Below are positions 1-7,394 of a stretch of 23,978 nt of DNA, one piece after another. The stretch is from NCBI GenBank assembly GCA_958349075.1, contig CATWBR010000007.1:1-23978 (forward strand), in the 5' to 3' direction. The position numbers were made by a program, and so were the translations under genes. Origin of the DNA: an uncultured Clostridium sp. Lineage in GTDB: Bacteria; Bacillota; Clostridia; Lachnospirales; Lachnospiraceae. Under the pieces are notes generated by a model. The model searched no databases, was not told where the DNA came from, and saw nothing but the letters and a program-made list of their open reading frames with translations. Numbering within the stretch: the first letter of the stretch is position 1; each line of letters starts with the position of its first letter.

Positions 1-10
1 ATATACGGTG

Positions 11-40
11 GGAAAAAGGCGGTAAAACCGGGCTTTTTCC
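11..40. repeat. Inverted repeat (hairpin), no T tract
   Basis: GGAAAAAG (11-18) pairs perfectly with CTTTTTCC (33-40), and an inner CGG/CCG pair flanks a TAAAA loop. Neither strand has a run of T directly after it, so it is not a clear intrinsic terminator. It could be the end of an upstream transcript that starts outside the window. The rest of 1-225 shows no convincing gene, only a four-codon ATG frame at 123 behind an AGGAGG. Confidence 0.45.
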
Positions 41-225
41 GGAACAGGAGAAATATCGGCATTAGAGAATGTTGGCCGGAGAAAATAAAAAATATACGGA
101 AGGGAAGGAGGAACGTTCGGAAATGTATGTGATGTGAATACAATACTCCGCGGTGAAAAGACAATAGATATCCTCAGGTTATACCTTCGATAACTATTTC
201 GTATGTCTTGGATGCCGGCTGAAAA

Positions 226-254
226 TGGACTTTTAAACGGAAATCTGATATTAT
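226..254 (+). promoter_or_regulatory. Putative promoter of the NSS transporter gene
   Basis: TGGACT (226-231) and TATTAT (249-254) are separated by 17 bp, matching 4/6 and 5/6 of the housekeeping -35/-10 consensus. Transcription would begin near 261 and leave a ~100-nt leader before the chosen start codon at 362. Just upstream, 179-195 holds a short dyad GTTAT-N7-ATAAC that could be a regulator site; this is weak. Confidence 0.4.
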
Positions 255-361
255 AGCAGACGTGCGTCTGTTTGCAGGATGTTTTCCCCGGGAGTACAAA
301 ACGAGAGGGAATGAATGCGGCGGAGAAACAAAATAAACTTTGTTCAGGGGGTATGATTATC

Positions 362-1747
362 ATGAGTCAGAGAAGGGGCCAGTGGGCCAGTAATCTGGGG
401 TTTATACTGGCGGCGGCAGGTTCTGCCGTGGGTCTGGGAAATATCTGGAAGTTTCCGGGAAAGACGGGAGCGTACGGGGGAGGAGCTTTTTTGCTTTCCT
501 ATATCGTGATTGTTGCTCTGATTGGATTTCCCGTCATGCTGGCTGAACTTTCAATTGGACGGGCCACCCAGAAGAATGTGGTGGGAGCGTTCCATCAGCT
601 TAACAAGAAGTGGACCTTTGCAGGCGGAATCGGCGTATTGACACTTTTTGTCATTATGTCTTATTATAGTGTGGTGGGCGGATGGGTGCTCAAGTACGTC
701 TTTGCCTATCTGGTGGAACCGGGCTTTGGAAGCGGAGCCGTGTCCTACCAGGAATATTTTGTGAATTTTATCAGTAAACCGGTGCAGCCCCTTGTATGGG
801 GACTTGTATTTCTGGTGCTTTGCATTTACGTGGTGGTTAAGGGGGTATCCGAGGGAATCGAGAGGGTCAGCAAGATTCTGATGCCGGCTCTGTTCATCCT
901 TCTGATTGCCTGCGCGGTGAGATCCGTAACGCTCCCCGGCGCAAAAGAGGGACTTTCTTATATGCTCACCATCAAACCGGGCAGCTTTAACCGGGACACG
1001 CTTGTAGGAGCGCTGGGCCAGGCATTCTTTTCCCTTTCCGTGGGAATGGGTATCATGGTCACTTACGGCTCCTATGTGCCGAAGAAGGATAATCTCGTAA
1101 AGAGTGCGGCATGGATCTGCGTGCTGGACACGCTGGTAGCCATTCTGGCCGCTTTTGCAATTGTCCCTGTCGTATTTGTGACACTTGGAGCGGAAGGGCT
1201 CGGTATGGGCGGCGGTTTTGCCTTTATGGCTCTTCCGGAGGTGTTTGACGGACTTCCGGGAGGCCGGATATTCGGCCTGTTCTTTTTCGTACTCCTCTTT
1301 CTGGCGGCGCTCACCAGCGCAATCAGCATTCTGGAGAGCTGTGTGGCTTTCATCACGGAGGAGTGGAAGGTGTCCAGGCTGAAAGCGACGGTTATCCTGT
1401 CCGTGCCGATGACCGTATTGAGCGCAGGATACTCCCTTTCCCAGATGGAGTCGAGAAACATCAACCTGCCCTGGTTTGATTTCTCAAAGGGACTTCAGAT
1501 GCTGCCGATGAACGCGGTGATGGAAAAGTTCACCGATAACCTGATGATTCCGGTGGGAGCGCTCTGCTTTTGTATTTTTGCAGGCTGGATTTGGGGAAAG
1601 GGCAAGGCATCCGGGGAAATCAGTTCAAGCGGAACTTATCCGTTCAGCATCAGAAAAGCATGGGAATTTATTGTGCGCTTTGTGGCTCCGGCCGTTATCC
1701 TGCTGATTCTCTACTTTACGGTGGGAAAAGGCCAGGGACTTTCATAA
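362..1747 (+). CDS. Neurotransmitter:sodium symporter (NSS/SNF) family transporter
   Basis: Predicted Na+-coupled importer of an amino acid or related amine across the cytoplasmic membrane (461 aa, in the usual range for bacterial LeuT/TnaT-like NSS proteins). The N terminus has the family signature GSAVGLGNIWKFP, which in LeuT forms the unwound TM1 that binds substrate and sodium. A glycine-rich GGGAF segment and FPVMLAELSIGR (TM2) follow. About eleven to twelve hydrophobic segments run through to the C terminus. The start at 362 is chosen because AGGGGG (346-351) sits 10 nt before it and because homologous N termini begin just before this signature. An in-frame ATG at 353 and a TTG at 272 are possible but have poor ribosome-site spacing. 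The substrate cannot be told from sequence. Confidence 0.93.
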   Translation: MSQRRGQWASNLGFILAAAGSAVGLGNIWKFPGKTGAYGGGAFLLSYIVIVALIGFPVMLAELSIGRATQKNVVGAFHQLNKKWTFAGGIGVLTLFVIMSYYSVVGGWVLKYVFAYLVEPGFGSGAVSYQEYFVNFISKPVQPLVWGLVFLVLCIYVVVKGVSEGIERVSKILMPALFILLIACAVRSVTLPGAKEGLSYMLTIKPGSFNRDTLVGALGQAFFSLSVGMGIMVTYGSYVPKKDNLVKSAAWICVLDTLVAILAAFAIVPVVFVTLGAEGLGMGGGFAFMALPEVFDGLPGGRIFGLFFFVLLFLAALTSAISILESCVAFITEEWKVSRLKATVILSVPMTVLSAGYSLSQMESRNINLPWFDFSKGLQMLPMNAVMEKFTDNLMIPVGALCFCIFAGWIWGKGKASGEISSSGTYPFSIRKAWEFIVRFVAPAVILLILYFTVGKGQGLS

Positions 1748-1835
1748 CCGCTCCGCGGAGGATGCGCACTGCGGCAATAAGGAATGATATCGCCGCAGCG
1801 ACCCGCTGCGGGCCGGATTCTTTCTTGAGAGGAGG
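1746..1835 (+). repeat. Dispersed GC-rich repeat, copy A
   Basis: The whole gap between the NSS and HAD genes is closely related to 15924-16021. Shared blocks are CGCTCCGCG, a GGAT/CGCACTG block, a TAAGGAAT block, TCGCCGCAGCGACCCGC and GGATTCTTTCTT. It is self-complementary: CTGCGGC (about 1771) pairs with GCCGCAG (about 1793), or alternatively GCAGCG with CGCTGC around the loop ACC. It may act as a weak terminator or RNA-processing element. It encodes no protein. Confidence 0.7.
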
Positions 1836-1840
1836 AAGAA

Positions 1841-2461
1841 ATGATTAAAAATATTGTATTTGACATGGGACGTGTCCTGCTGGATTATGAGGCGGCCAGG
1901 GTATGCTGGCAGTTTACAGAGGCCAAAGAGGACGTGGAGCTGATGGAAAAAGAACTGTTTTTTGCTGAGGAGTGGACTCTTTTAGATCGGGGAACCATCG
2001 AGGAGGGGGAGGCGCTTAGGCGCGTACAGGAAAGACTTCCGGATGAACGGACAAGGGAACTGGCGCGGCTGAGCCTGGCTCACTGGCACGAGTTCAATAT
2101 TGAGCCGAAACCGGGGATGGAGGAGCTTGTGAAGGAGCTTAAGGAAGCGGGCTTATCGATTTATCTCTGTTCCAATGCCTCACTGAGGCTGAGGGTTTTT
2201 GAAAACCGGATCCCGGGGATTGAATATTTTGACGGCGTTCTTGTATCGGCGGAAGAGAAGCTGCTGAAACCGGAGCCGGAGATATTTAACCGTCTGTTTG
2301 AGAAATTTTCCATCCTGCCGGAGGAATCCCTGTTCATTGACGACATTCAGGCCAACATAGATGGTGCGGCGGCCTGCGGGATGCAGGGATACTGTTTCGC
2401 GGACGGGGATGTCGGCAAACTCAGGGAATATCTGTTCACACGCGCAGTGGCTCGGAATTGA
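1841..2461 (+). CDS. HAD-superfamily hydrolase (subfamily IA, YihX-like)
   Basis: Predicted cytoplasmic phosphatase, 206 aa, acting on a small phosphorylated metabolite that cannot be named from sequence. HAD motif I is FDMGRVLLD near residues 7-15: the nucleophile Asp is followed by Gly rather than a second Asp at +2, as in the YihX-type group. Motif II is the serine in LCSNAS, motif III the lysine in LLKPEPEIF, and motif IV the acidic pair in FIDDIQANI. A helical cap lies between motifs I and II. The start has a strong ribosome site (AGGAGGAA). It follows the NSS gene by 93 bp filled by repeat copy A and converges on the ABC ATPase gene with a 17-bp gap, in which I see no terminator. Confidence 0.88.
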   Translation: MIKNIVFDMGRVLLDYEAARVCWQFTEAKEDVELMEKELFFAEEWTLLDRGTIEEGEALRRVQERLPDERTRELARLSLAHWHEFNIEPKPGMEELVKELKEAGLSIYLCSNASLRLRVFENRIPGIEYFDGVLVSAEEKLLKPEPEIFNRLFEKFSILPEESLFIDDIQANIDGAAACGMQGYCFADGDVGKLREYLFTRAVARN

Positions 2462-2478
2462 GAATTTGGGGAAACAGC

Positions 2479-3081
2479 TCAGACATGCTCCTGAGGCAGT
2501 TCCCGTTGAATAGTAATTATTTTACCGCCCAGCAGGCCGGCATCGTTCCGGTCGTGGGTGGATAAGAGGACAGGACGTCCGTCTGCTTTTTCCAGAAGGT
2601 AGCGGATGGCCCTGTCTTTTGTTTTTTCATCGAGGCCGGTGAACGGTTCGTCGAAAATAAACATATCGCAGGGAGCCAGCAGGGCGCGCAGCAATGCACA
2701 GCGCCTCTTCATGCCGCCGCTCAGGGTAGAGACGGGACGGTTTAAAGCCTCCTCGGGCAGCAGTCTTGCCATCTCTTTGAAAAGCCGGTCCTTGTCGGCG
2801 CGTCCGGGCAGGACGAGGGCGGCATTTTCCAGAGGGGTAAATTCGGGAATCAGCCTGTCTTCCTGGAATACCGCAGAAAAACGGATTTTTTCGGGTGAGG
2901 AAATAATTGTGCCGGAATCGGGCTTTTCGAGTCCCAGGATCAGGCGGAACAGCGTTGTCTTGCCCATTCCCGACGGAGCCATCAGGCAGAAGATGTCCGG
3001 GGATGCGATTTTCAGGCTGACGCCTGAGAGAACAGGCAGGGAGCCGTATGATTTTGTGATATTGTCGAGTATCAGTTCCAT
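2479..3081 (-). CDS. ABC importer ATP-binding protein (SsuB/TauB/ThiZ-like)
   Basis: ATPase subunit of the importer encoded by the two genes upstream on this strand. Walker A is APSGMGKTT (near residues 35-43), with Ala where the first Gly usually stands. The Q-loop is VFQEDRL, the ABC signature LSGGMKRR, Walker B MFIFDEP and the H-loop STHDRNDA. At 200 aa it is short compared with ~240-260 aa for most SsuB/TauB proteins; the missing part is the C-terminal tail, while the catalytic core is complete. The start is preceded by AGGAGG at good spacing. The 77-bp gap from the permease gene contains no obvious promoter, so the three genes probably form one operon. Confidence 0.9.
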   Translation of the reverse strand: MELILDNITKSYGSLPVLSGVSLKIASPDIFCLMAPSGMGKTTLFRLILGLEKPDSGTIISSPEKIRFSAVFQEDRLIPEFTPLENAALVLPGRADKDRLFKEMARLLPEEALNRPVSTLSGGMKRRCALLRALLAPCDMFIFDEPFTGLDEKTKDRAIRYLLEKADGRPVLLSTHDRNDAGLLGGKIITIQRELPQEHV

Positions 3082-3158
3082 TAAAAACCTCCTGAAGTGT
3101 GGACGCTTCGGTACCTGCAGCGCAGTCCGGCGAAAGGGAAAAGGCCGTACCGTACCGT

Positions 3159-3953
3159 TCAGGCCGCATTATCCCTGTTGTTTCTGCCCAGAGAGCCGAT
3201 TAAGAGCAGGAACAGGCGCTCAAAGAAAAAGGTGACGGCTATGATTACAAGGGTCCAGGCAAAAAGCCCGGCCGTATCGAGGTAAATCTTTGACATATAG
3301 AGCTTCTCGCCGATGGAATAGCTGGGAACGCCGATGACCTCGGCGGCAACGCCGGACTTGAAACTCATTCCAAGGGCCGTCCTGACGCTGGTCAGCAGAT
3401 AGGGCAGCAGGGCGGGCAGATATACGGCCTTTACTTTCCTGAAGAAAGAGAGGCGGAAGACACGCGCCATCTCAAGCAGTTTTTCATCGGAGCTTTTGAG
3501 GCCCGACAGCGTTGCGGTGTAAAGCATCGGAAGGACAATCGTGAATGCGATAAAGACCGACAGATTTTCCGAGCCGGTCCAGATCAGGGCCAGGATGACA
3601 AAGGAGGCCACAGGGATGGACTTGGCAAGGAGCATCACCGGGGCCAGAAGTTCATCCAGGAAAGAAAAGCGGAAGGCCAGGCAGCCCGTCAGAATCCCGC
3701 AGAAAAATGCGGCGGTAAATCCCGCACAGATGCGCAGGGAGGACAGGCCGATGGTCTTCCAGAAATCAAAGGTGCCAATCTGGGAGGACAGGGAGGCCAG
3801 CACATCGGCCGGCCCCACAAATATGATGGAATTATTGACTGCGGCAGATAATACCTGCCACAGGACGAGCCAGAAAATAAGTATTACGGCTTTTCCGGCG
3901 ATTCTTTTGCTGTTTGATTTTGCTGTTGTGTTTCCGTTACTCTGGGTATTCAT
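3159..3953 (-). CDS. ABC importer permease (SsuC/TauC/ThiX-like)
   Basis: Inner-membrane subunit, 264 aa, of the BPD_transp_1 (MetI-like) fold with about six membrane helices. The first is near residues 22-42 (AVILIFWLVLWQVLSAA). The cytoplasmic coupling loop that contacts the ATPase is visible as LEMARVFRLSFFRKVKAVYLP (about 161-181), including the conserved A and G-like positions of the EAA motif. It is followed by ALGMSFKSGVAAEVIG, typical of sulfonate/nitrate/taurine-type permeases. A GGAG ribosome site precedes the ATG. It lies 47 bp after the binding-protein gene, a gap mostly occupied by a 16-bp tandem duplication, and 77 bp before the ATPase. Confidence 0.9.
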   Translation of the reverse strand: MNTQSNGNTTAKSNSKRIAGKAVILIFWLVLWQVLSAAVNNSIIFVGPADVLASLSSQIGTFDFWKTIGLSSLRICAGFTAAFFCGILTGCLAFRFSFLDELLAPVMLLAKSIPVASFVILALIWTGSENLSVFIAFTIVLPMLYTATLSGLKSSDEKLLEMARVFRLSFFRKVKAVYLPALLPYLLTSVRTALGMSFKSGVAAEVIGVPSYSIGEKLYMSKIYLDTAGLFAWTLVIIAVTFFFERLFLLLIGSLGRNNRDNAA

Positions 3954-3978
3954 ATTCTGCTGTCTCCGGGTAGGAATT

Positions 3979-4010
3979 TCGTTTTTACTGTTTCTCGTTT
4001 TTACTGTTTC
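3979..4010. repeat. Perfect 16-bp tandem duplication across the stop codon of the binding-protein gene
   Basis: TCGTTTTTACTGTTTC occurs twice, head to tail, at 3979-3994 and 3995-4010. On the coding (minus) strand it contains the last two codons and TAA stop of the binding-protein gene (stop at 4001-4003), so a second copy of the AAACAGTAA ending lies immediately downstream. Confidence 0.9.
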
Positions 4011-5101
4011 GCTGTGTAATAGAAACCGTCGGCCGGGAGTTTACCGCCTACGGATTTCGGATCCTGTTCAAACAGGACGTTCAGGTAACCGGCCAGGGCG
4101 GCCTTCATCTCCGCGCCCTCAATGAAGGTGATATTGCAGTAGGGAAGCGCTTTTTTGGCAATCGGCGCCTTTTCAATAATGCCTGCCTGTACGATCTGCT
4201 CGGCGGCGGTGTCCGGGTTTGAAACAGCGGCTTCGGCGGAAACCTTGTGGTCGGAGAGGAATACCTTTACGGCGTCCTCATTCTTTTTCAGGAAATCGTT
4301 TGTGACAATCGTGACGCCCGTCACAAGACGGCTGCCGTCCTCGCCCTGTACCTTATCCCACTCTGCGGTCAAATCAAGCACAATCTTCAGCGCTTCATTC
4401 TGGGCGCAGGCCACAGTTACAAACGGCTGCGGAAGCAGGCCGATGGCATCCGGCTTTTCTTTTAACACGGCCGCAACTTCGGTGGCCTCGGATTTATATT
4501 CTAATGTTACATCGGTCTCTGCAAGGCCGTTTGCCTTTAGCAGGTACTTGATGACGTAGTCGGGAGTCGTGCCCTTTCCGGTCAGATAAACGGTTTTACC
4601 CTTCAGGTCGGCAACGGATTTGATGGAATCATCGGAAGAAACAATATAGAGCACTCCCAATGTGTTGATATCGATCACGGAAATGCCGCCTTCCGTTTTA
4701 TTATACAGGACACTTGCCACATTGGCGGGAACCAGGGCAATATCCAGCTTGCCTGAGGCAACGGAAGCGACCAGTTCATCGGCGGCGGTGACCATCTTAA
4801 AATCATATTGATTGGCGGAGGAGTTGGAATTCATCAGGGAGACGAGTCCCATGGAGGTAGGTCCTTTTAATGAGCCTACGCGTATGGCTCCTTCTGAGGA
4901 ACCGTCGGAAGTTTCCTGTGTCTCTTCGGCCGGCGCTGCTGCTTCGTCCGACGGTGAAACTTCACTGCTTTCACCGGTTTCGGCCTGCGGTGTCTGGCTT
5001 TCGGCGGCCGTGGTTTCAGCGGTCTGGTTATTGGAGGAGCAGCCTGCAAGGGAAGCTGCGGTCATGGCAAGAGCCATAAAAACAGGTAATAATTTTTTCA
5101 T
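4001..5101 (-). CDS. ABC importer substrate-binding lipoprotein (NMT1/THI5/SsuA-like)
   Basis: Periplasm-equivalent, membrane-anchored binding protein (366 aa) that delivers ligand to the permease/ATPase pair. A lipoprotein signal peptide is clear: MKKLLPVF, a hydrophobic stretch, then LAGC with Cys21 as the lipidation site. A Ser/Thr/Glu-rich linker covers residues 22-70. The mature domain starts IRVGSLKGPTSMGLV and contains GKLDIALVPANVASVLY and DLKGKTVYLTGKGTTPDYV, typical of the NMT1/THI5-like fold used for sulfonates, nitrate or thiamine pyrimidine. The ligand is unknown. The ATG at 5101 is preferred over an in-frame start 57 nt upstream because the signal peptide begins there and GAGAGGA lies upstream. 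Its last codons are part of a tandem duplication. Confidence 0.9.
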   Translation of the reverse strand: MKKLLPVFMALAMTAASLAGCSSNNQTAETTAAESQTPQAETGESSEVSPSDEAAAPAEETQETSDGSSEGAIRVGSLKGPTSMGLVSLMNSNSSANQYDFKMVTAADELVASVASGKLDIALVPANVASVLYNKTEGGISVIDINTLGVLYIVSSDDSIKSVADLKGKTVYLTGKGTTPDYVIKYLLKANGLAETDVTLEYKSEATEVAAVLKEKPDAIGLLPQPFVTVACAQNEALKIVLDLTAEWDKVQGEDGSRLVTGVTIVTNDFLKKNEDAVKVFLSDHKVSAEAAVSNPDTAAEQIVQAGIIEKAPIAKKALPYCNITFIEGAEMKAALAGYLNVLFEQDPKSVGGKLPADGFYYTAKQ

Positions 5102-5343
5102 AATTGATTCAGTCCTCTCTTTTTTGTGGTGTGGATAAAGTAAATGCTCACAACTCAAACCGAGACATCTGACGGGGAACAGCCGGAAAAAGAAATCCGG
5201 AACAAACAGTGGGATTACGATTCTCAGGCTTCCCCCTCAGCCGGTTCAGCCGTTCCGAAGAAGAAACGGGCAGAGCTTTGGAGTGAGCGTGATAAAGCGT
5301 GCCGTCACGGCAGCACCGAATGGATGCGGCCGCGCCGTTACAC
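5102..5343 (-). other. Long leader of the ABC importer operon, no recognised riboswitch
   Basis: About 240 nt lie between the predicted transcription start and the binding-protein ATG. I see small hairpins, including GCCGT-G-ACGGC (about 5308-5318) and a TCCGG/CCGG pair near 5185-5205, but no intrinsic terminator. I looked for the thiamine pyrophosphate, cobalamin and FMN cores. Only an isolated CTGAGA-like string is present, so no class is assigned. The short frames here have no ribosome sites or recognisable protein. The remaining 5378-5491 holds no gene; a plus-strand TATAAT near 5471 lacks a good -35. Confidence 0.35.
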
Positions 5344-5348
5344 CAGTT

Positions 5349-5377
5349 ACTATACAGGATAGAGGGAGAAAAAACAA
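5349..5377 (-). promoter_or_regulatory. Putative promoter of the ABC importer operon
   Basis: On the minus strand TTGTTT (5372-5377) and TATAGT (5349-5354) are separated by exactly 17 bp. It lies downstream of the LysR gene (stop at 5492) and upstream of the binding-protein gene, so the importer can be expressed independently of the regulator. Confidence 0.5.
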
Positions 5378-5491
5378 GGGCGTCCCTGGAAACTGCAACA
5401 GAAAAACCTATGCGGAAAACGAATACGTTATATTGGAATGTAATATTAGTATTCCCGCACGTGTTCCCCTATAATAGGGCTATGATGATCA

Positions 5492-6400
5492 TCAGAAAGA
5501 ACTGGAATGGGAACCTCCTGCTTCCTCCATCCGGGCAATGACATAGTCTCTGAAATTGCGTACAAACGGCGGAAGTGACTCGTTTTTGGGCCAGCTTAAA
5601 TAAAGGGGACGGCTGAGTGCCGATGATTCGAGAACCAGCGGGGTTACATTTAGAACCTGAAGTTCGGGAACGCGCGGGATAATCCCCACGCCCAGGCCGG
5701 AAGAAACGGCGGCGGCAATCATCTTCTCATTCTCGGCCTCCTGCAGAATATGGGGAGTGAGATGAAAACGTTCAAATAGTTCGTCGAGACAGTAACGGGT
5801 ACCGCAGTTCCGGGTGTAGGAAATAAGCGGTTCTTTAAGCAGGAGGGGCAGCGTAACACATTCGGCCACTGCAAGAGGATGATTGTTCGGTACAATCGCA
5901 ATCAGTTCCTCGTCGAACAGATGGTAGAATTCAATCTTATCACTGGGGATCCTGGCGCCAAAGCCCAGGTCGATTACTTTCTGGTGAAATGCATTTTCCA
6001 TCATGGCAGCGTGCTGATCGATAAACTCAAACTGGACGAGATGGTTTTCCGGGTTCTGATGGAAACGGTTTATCATATCCGGAATGAAATGGCTCTGGAG
6101 TGTGTAACCGACAGCCATACGGATTTTACCGCTGTTAGAATTCAGCATGCTGTGTATTTCCGAAGTTGCGAGATCGAGTTCACTCAGAATTTTATTGACA
6201 TGGATCAGGAAACGTTCGCCGTATTCCGTAATCCTGATGCCGCGGCCAATCTTGTAAAAAAGAGGGGCATTAAGCTCGGCTTCCAGATCGGCGATGGAGT
6301 GGCTGAGGCTTGGCTGTGCAATCAGCAGCTTCCGGGATGCTTTTGTGTAGCTCTCCAGTTGTGCAATCGCCTGGAAATAACGCAGTTGTTGAAGATTCAT
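5492..6400 (-). CDS. LysR-family transcriptional regulator
   Basis: DNA-binding regulator of 302 aa, the usual LysR length. The winged helix-turn-helix is at residues 1-60 (MNLQQLRYFQAIAQLESYT..., AQPSLSHSIADLE as recognition helix, then FYKIGRGIRITEYG). The co-inducer-binding domain starts near residue 90 (IRMAVGYTLQS). The ATG at 6400 is chosen because it begins the HTH and has GGAGGAAGG at good spacing; the open frame extends 35 codons further but through the promoter region. It is transcribed away from the isomerase/SDR/TRAP genes and shares with them a T-N11-A dyad, so it probably controls them and itself. The ABC importer genes downstream on its own strand are an alternative target. Confidence 0.93.
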   Translation of the reverse strand: MNLQQLRYFQAIAQLESYTKASRKLLIAQPSLSHSIADLEAELNAPLFYKIGRGIRITEYGERFLIHVNKILSELDLATSEIHSMLNSNSGKIRMAVGYTLQSHFIPDMINRFHQNPENHLVQFEFIDQHAAMMENAFHQKVIDLGFGARIPSDKIEFYHLFDEELIAIVPNNHPLAVAECVTLPLLLKEPLISYTRNCGTRYCLDELFERFHLTPHILQEAENEKMIAAAVSSGLGVGIIPRVPELQVLNVTPLVLESSALSRPLYLSWPKNESLPPFVRNFRDYVIARMEEAGGSHSSSF

Positions 6401-6470
6401 TTTCCTTCCTCCGTTTTGGATGAAATCAGCACCCGGATTTTTGCAGTGTAAGGAGAAACCGGGATGCGCA

Positions 6471-6501
6471 GGTATAATGTCCAATTTGTGCACATTATAC
6501 C
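6471..6501. promoter_or_regulatory. LysR-type operator: 10-bp dyad with T-N11-A core and back-to-back TATAAT boxes
   Basis: GGTATAATGT (6471-6480) and ACATTATACC (6492-6501) form a perfect inverted repeat around an 11-bp spacer. The bases bordering the spacer give exactly T-N11-A, the LysR-box form. Each arm contains TATAAT, on the plus strand at 6473-6478 and on the minus strand at 6494-6499. The minus-strand box has a possible TTCACC -35 at 6518-6523 (18-bp spacer). The plus-strand box lacks a good -35, as expected for an activator-dependent promoter. Confidence 0.65.
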
Positions 6502-6563
6502 ACAAAGCCGCGGGGAAGGTGAAGCTTTAACACGAAGAATATAGAGAAAAGAGGGATACAACA

Positions 6564-7394
6564 ATGAATAAAAAATATCAGCTCGTACATCTGACCGATA
6601 TTACCTGTCCTCCGCCGGAGATGATCCGGATTGCGGCCCGGACTGGCTATGATTCCGTCGCGCTCCGGACGATACCGATGGGCGTGGAGGGGGAAAAGAC
6701 GTTTGATATTGCAAAGGACAGGAAACTTTTTTCGGAAATAAAACAGGCCGTCCGGGAGACCGGAATTGAGATAGACGGGATTGAGAATACCAGGATTTTT
6801 GACGGCGTCGATATCAGGGAATATGAGCCGTGCCTGGAGGCGGCCGCCGAGCTTGGCGTGCGCCATGTCTTATCCAATATCTGGACCGACGACAAGATAT
6901 ATTATACGGAAAAATTCTGTGAGCTCTGCGAGCTGGCGGGAAATTACGGAATCACAGTCAATCTGGAATTTGTCACCTGGTCCAGCGTGAAGAACCTGCA
7001 GGAGACAAGGGAGTTGCTTCTGGCTTCGGGTAAGAAAAATGTCGGCATTATTGTAGACACCCTGCACTTTTACCGCTCCCGGGTTAATATAAACGAGCTG
7101 CCGGAGCTGCCGCCGGAATGGTTTGTCTGTGCGCATCTGTGCGACGCCGGCAAGGAAATTCCGGAGGCTCGGGAGAGTCTGGTACATACGGGGCGTGCAG
7201 AACGGCTGTATCCGGGAGAAGGGGCAGTACCCATTCGTGACATTATCATGAATATACCCAACCGGAATGTCATCCGGGGACTTGAAATACCGAATTTAAA
7301 ACGGGTAACGCAGATGGGATACGAGGCGTATGCGGCGCAGGCGCTTAAGTGGGCAAAGAGATGTATGAGGGAGGACGAAAATGAATCGATTTGA
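6564..7394 (+). CDS. Sugar phosphate isomerase/epimerase-like TIM-barrel protein (AP endonuclease 2 family)
   Basis: Predicted cytoplasmic metal-dependent isomerase or epimerase, 276 aa, of the xylose-isomerase-like TIM-barrel superfamily. Likely metal ligands are the Glu in VNLEFVTW (about residue 133), the Asp and His in IVDTLHFYRS (about 165-168), and the His in CAHLCDAG. The C-terminal GEGAVPIRDII is typical of the family. Substrate is unknown; the neighbours suggest a sugar or sugar-acid catabolic step. A GAGGG ribosome site precedes the ATG. Its 3' end overlaps the SDR gene by 14 bp, so the two are translationally linked. It is the first gene downstream of the LysR dyad. Confidence 0.85.
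   Translation: MNKKYQLVHLTDITCPPPEMIRIAARTGYDSVALRTIPMGVEGEKTFDIAKDRKLFSEIKQAVRETGIEIDGIENTRIFDGVDIREYEPCLEAAAELGVRHVLSNIWTDDKIYYTEKFCELCELAGNYGITVNLEFVTWSSVKNLQETRELLLASGKKNVGIIVDTLHFYRSRVNINELPELPPEWFVCAHLCDAGKEIPEARESLVHTGRAERLYPGEGAVPIRDIIMNIPNRNVIRGLEIPNLKRVTQMGYEAYAAQALKWAKRCMREDENESI

Noticed and set aside
272..361. N-terminal extension of the NSS transporter from a TTG at 272
   Set aside because: It would begin at the predicted transcription start without a ribosome site, and the family signature starts just after 362.
5102..5343. Possible thiamine pyrophosphate riboswitch before the ABC importer
   Set aside because: Only a CTGAGA-like string is present; the second conserved block and the overall fold are not visible.
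5144..5541. Several short plus-strand frames between the binding-protein gene and lysR
   Set aside because: They overlap each other, lack ribosome sites and family motifs, and lie in a promoter/leader region.
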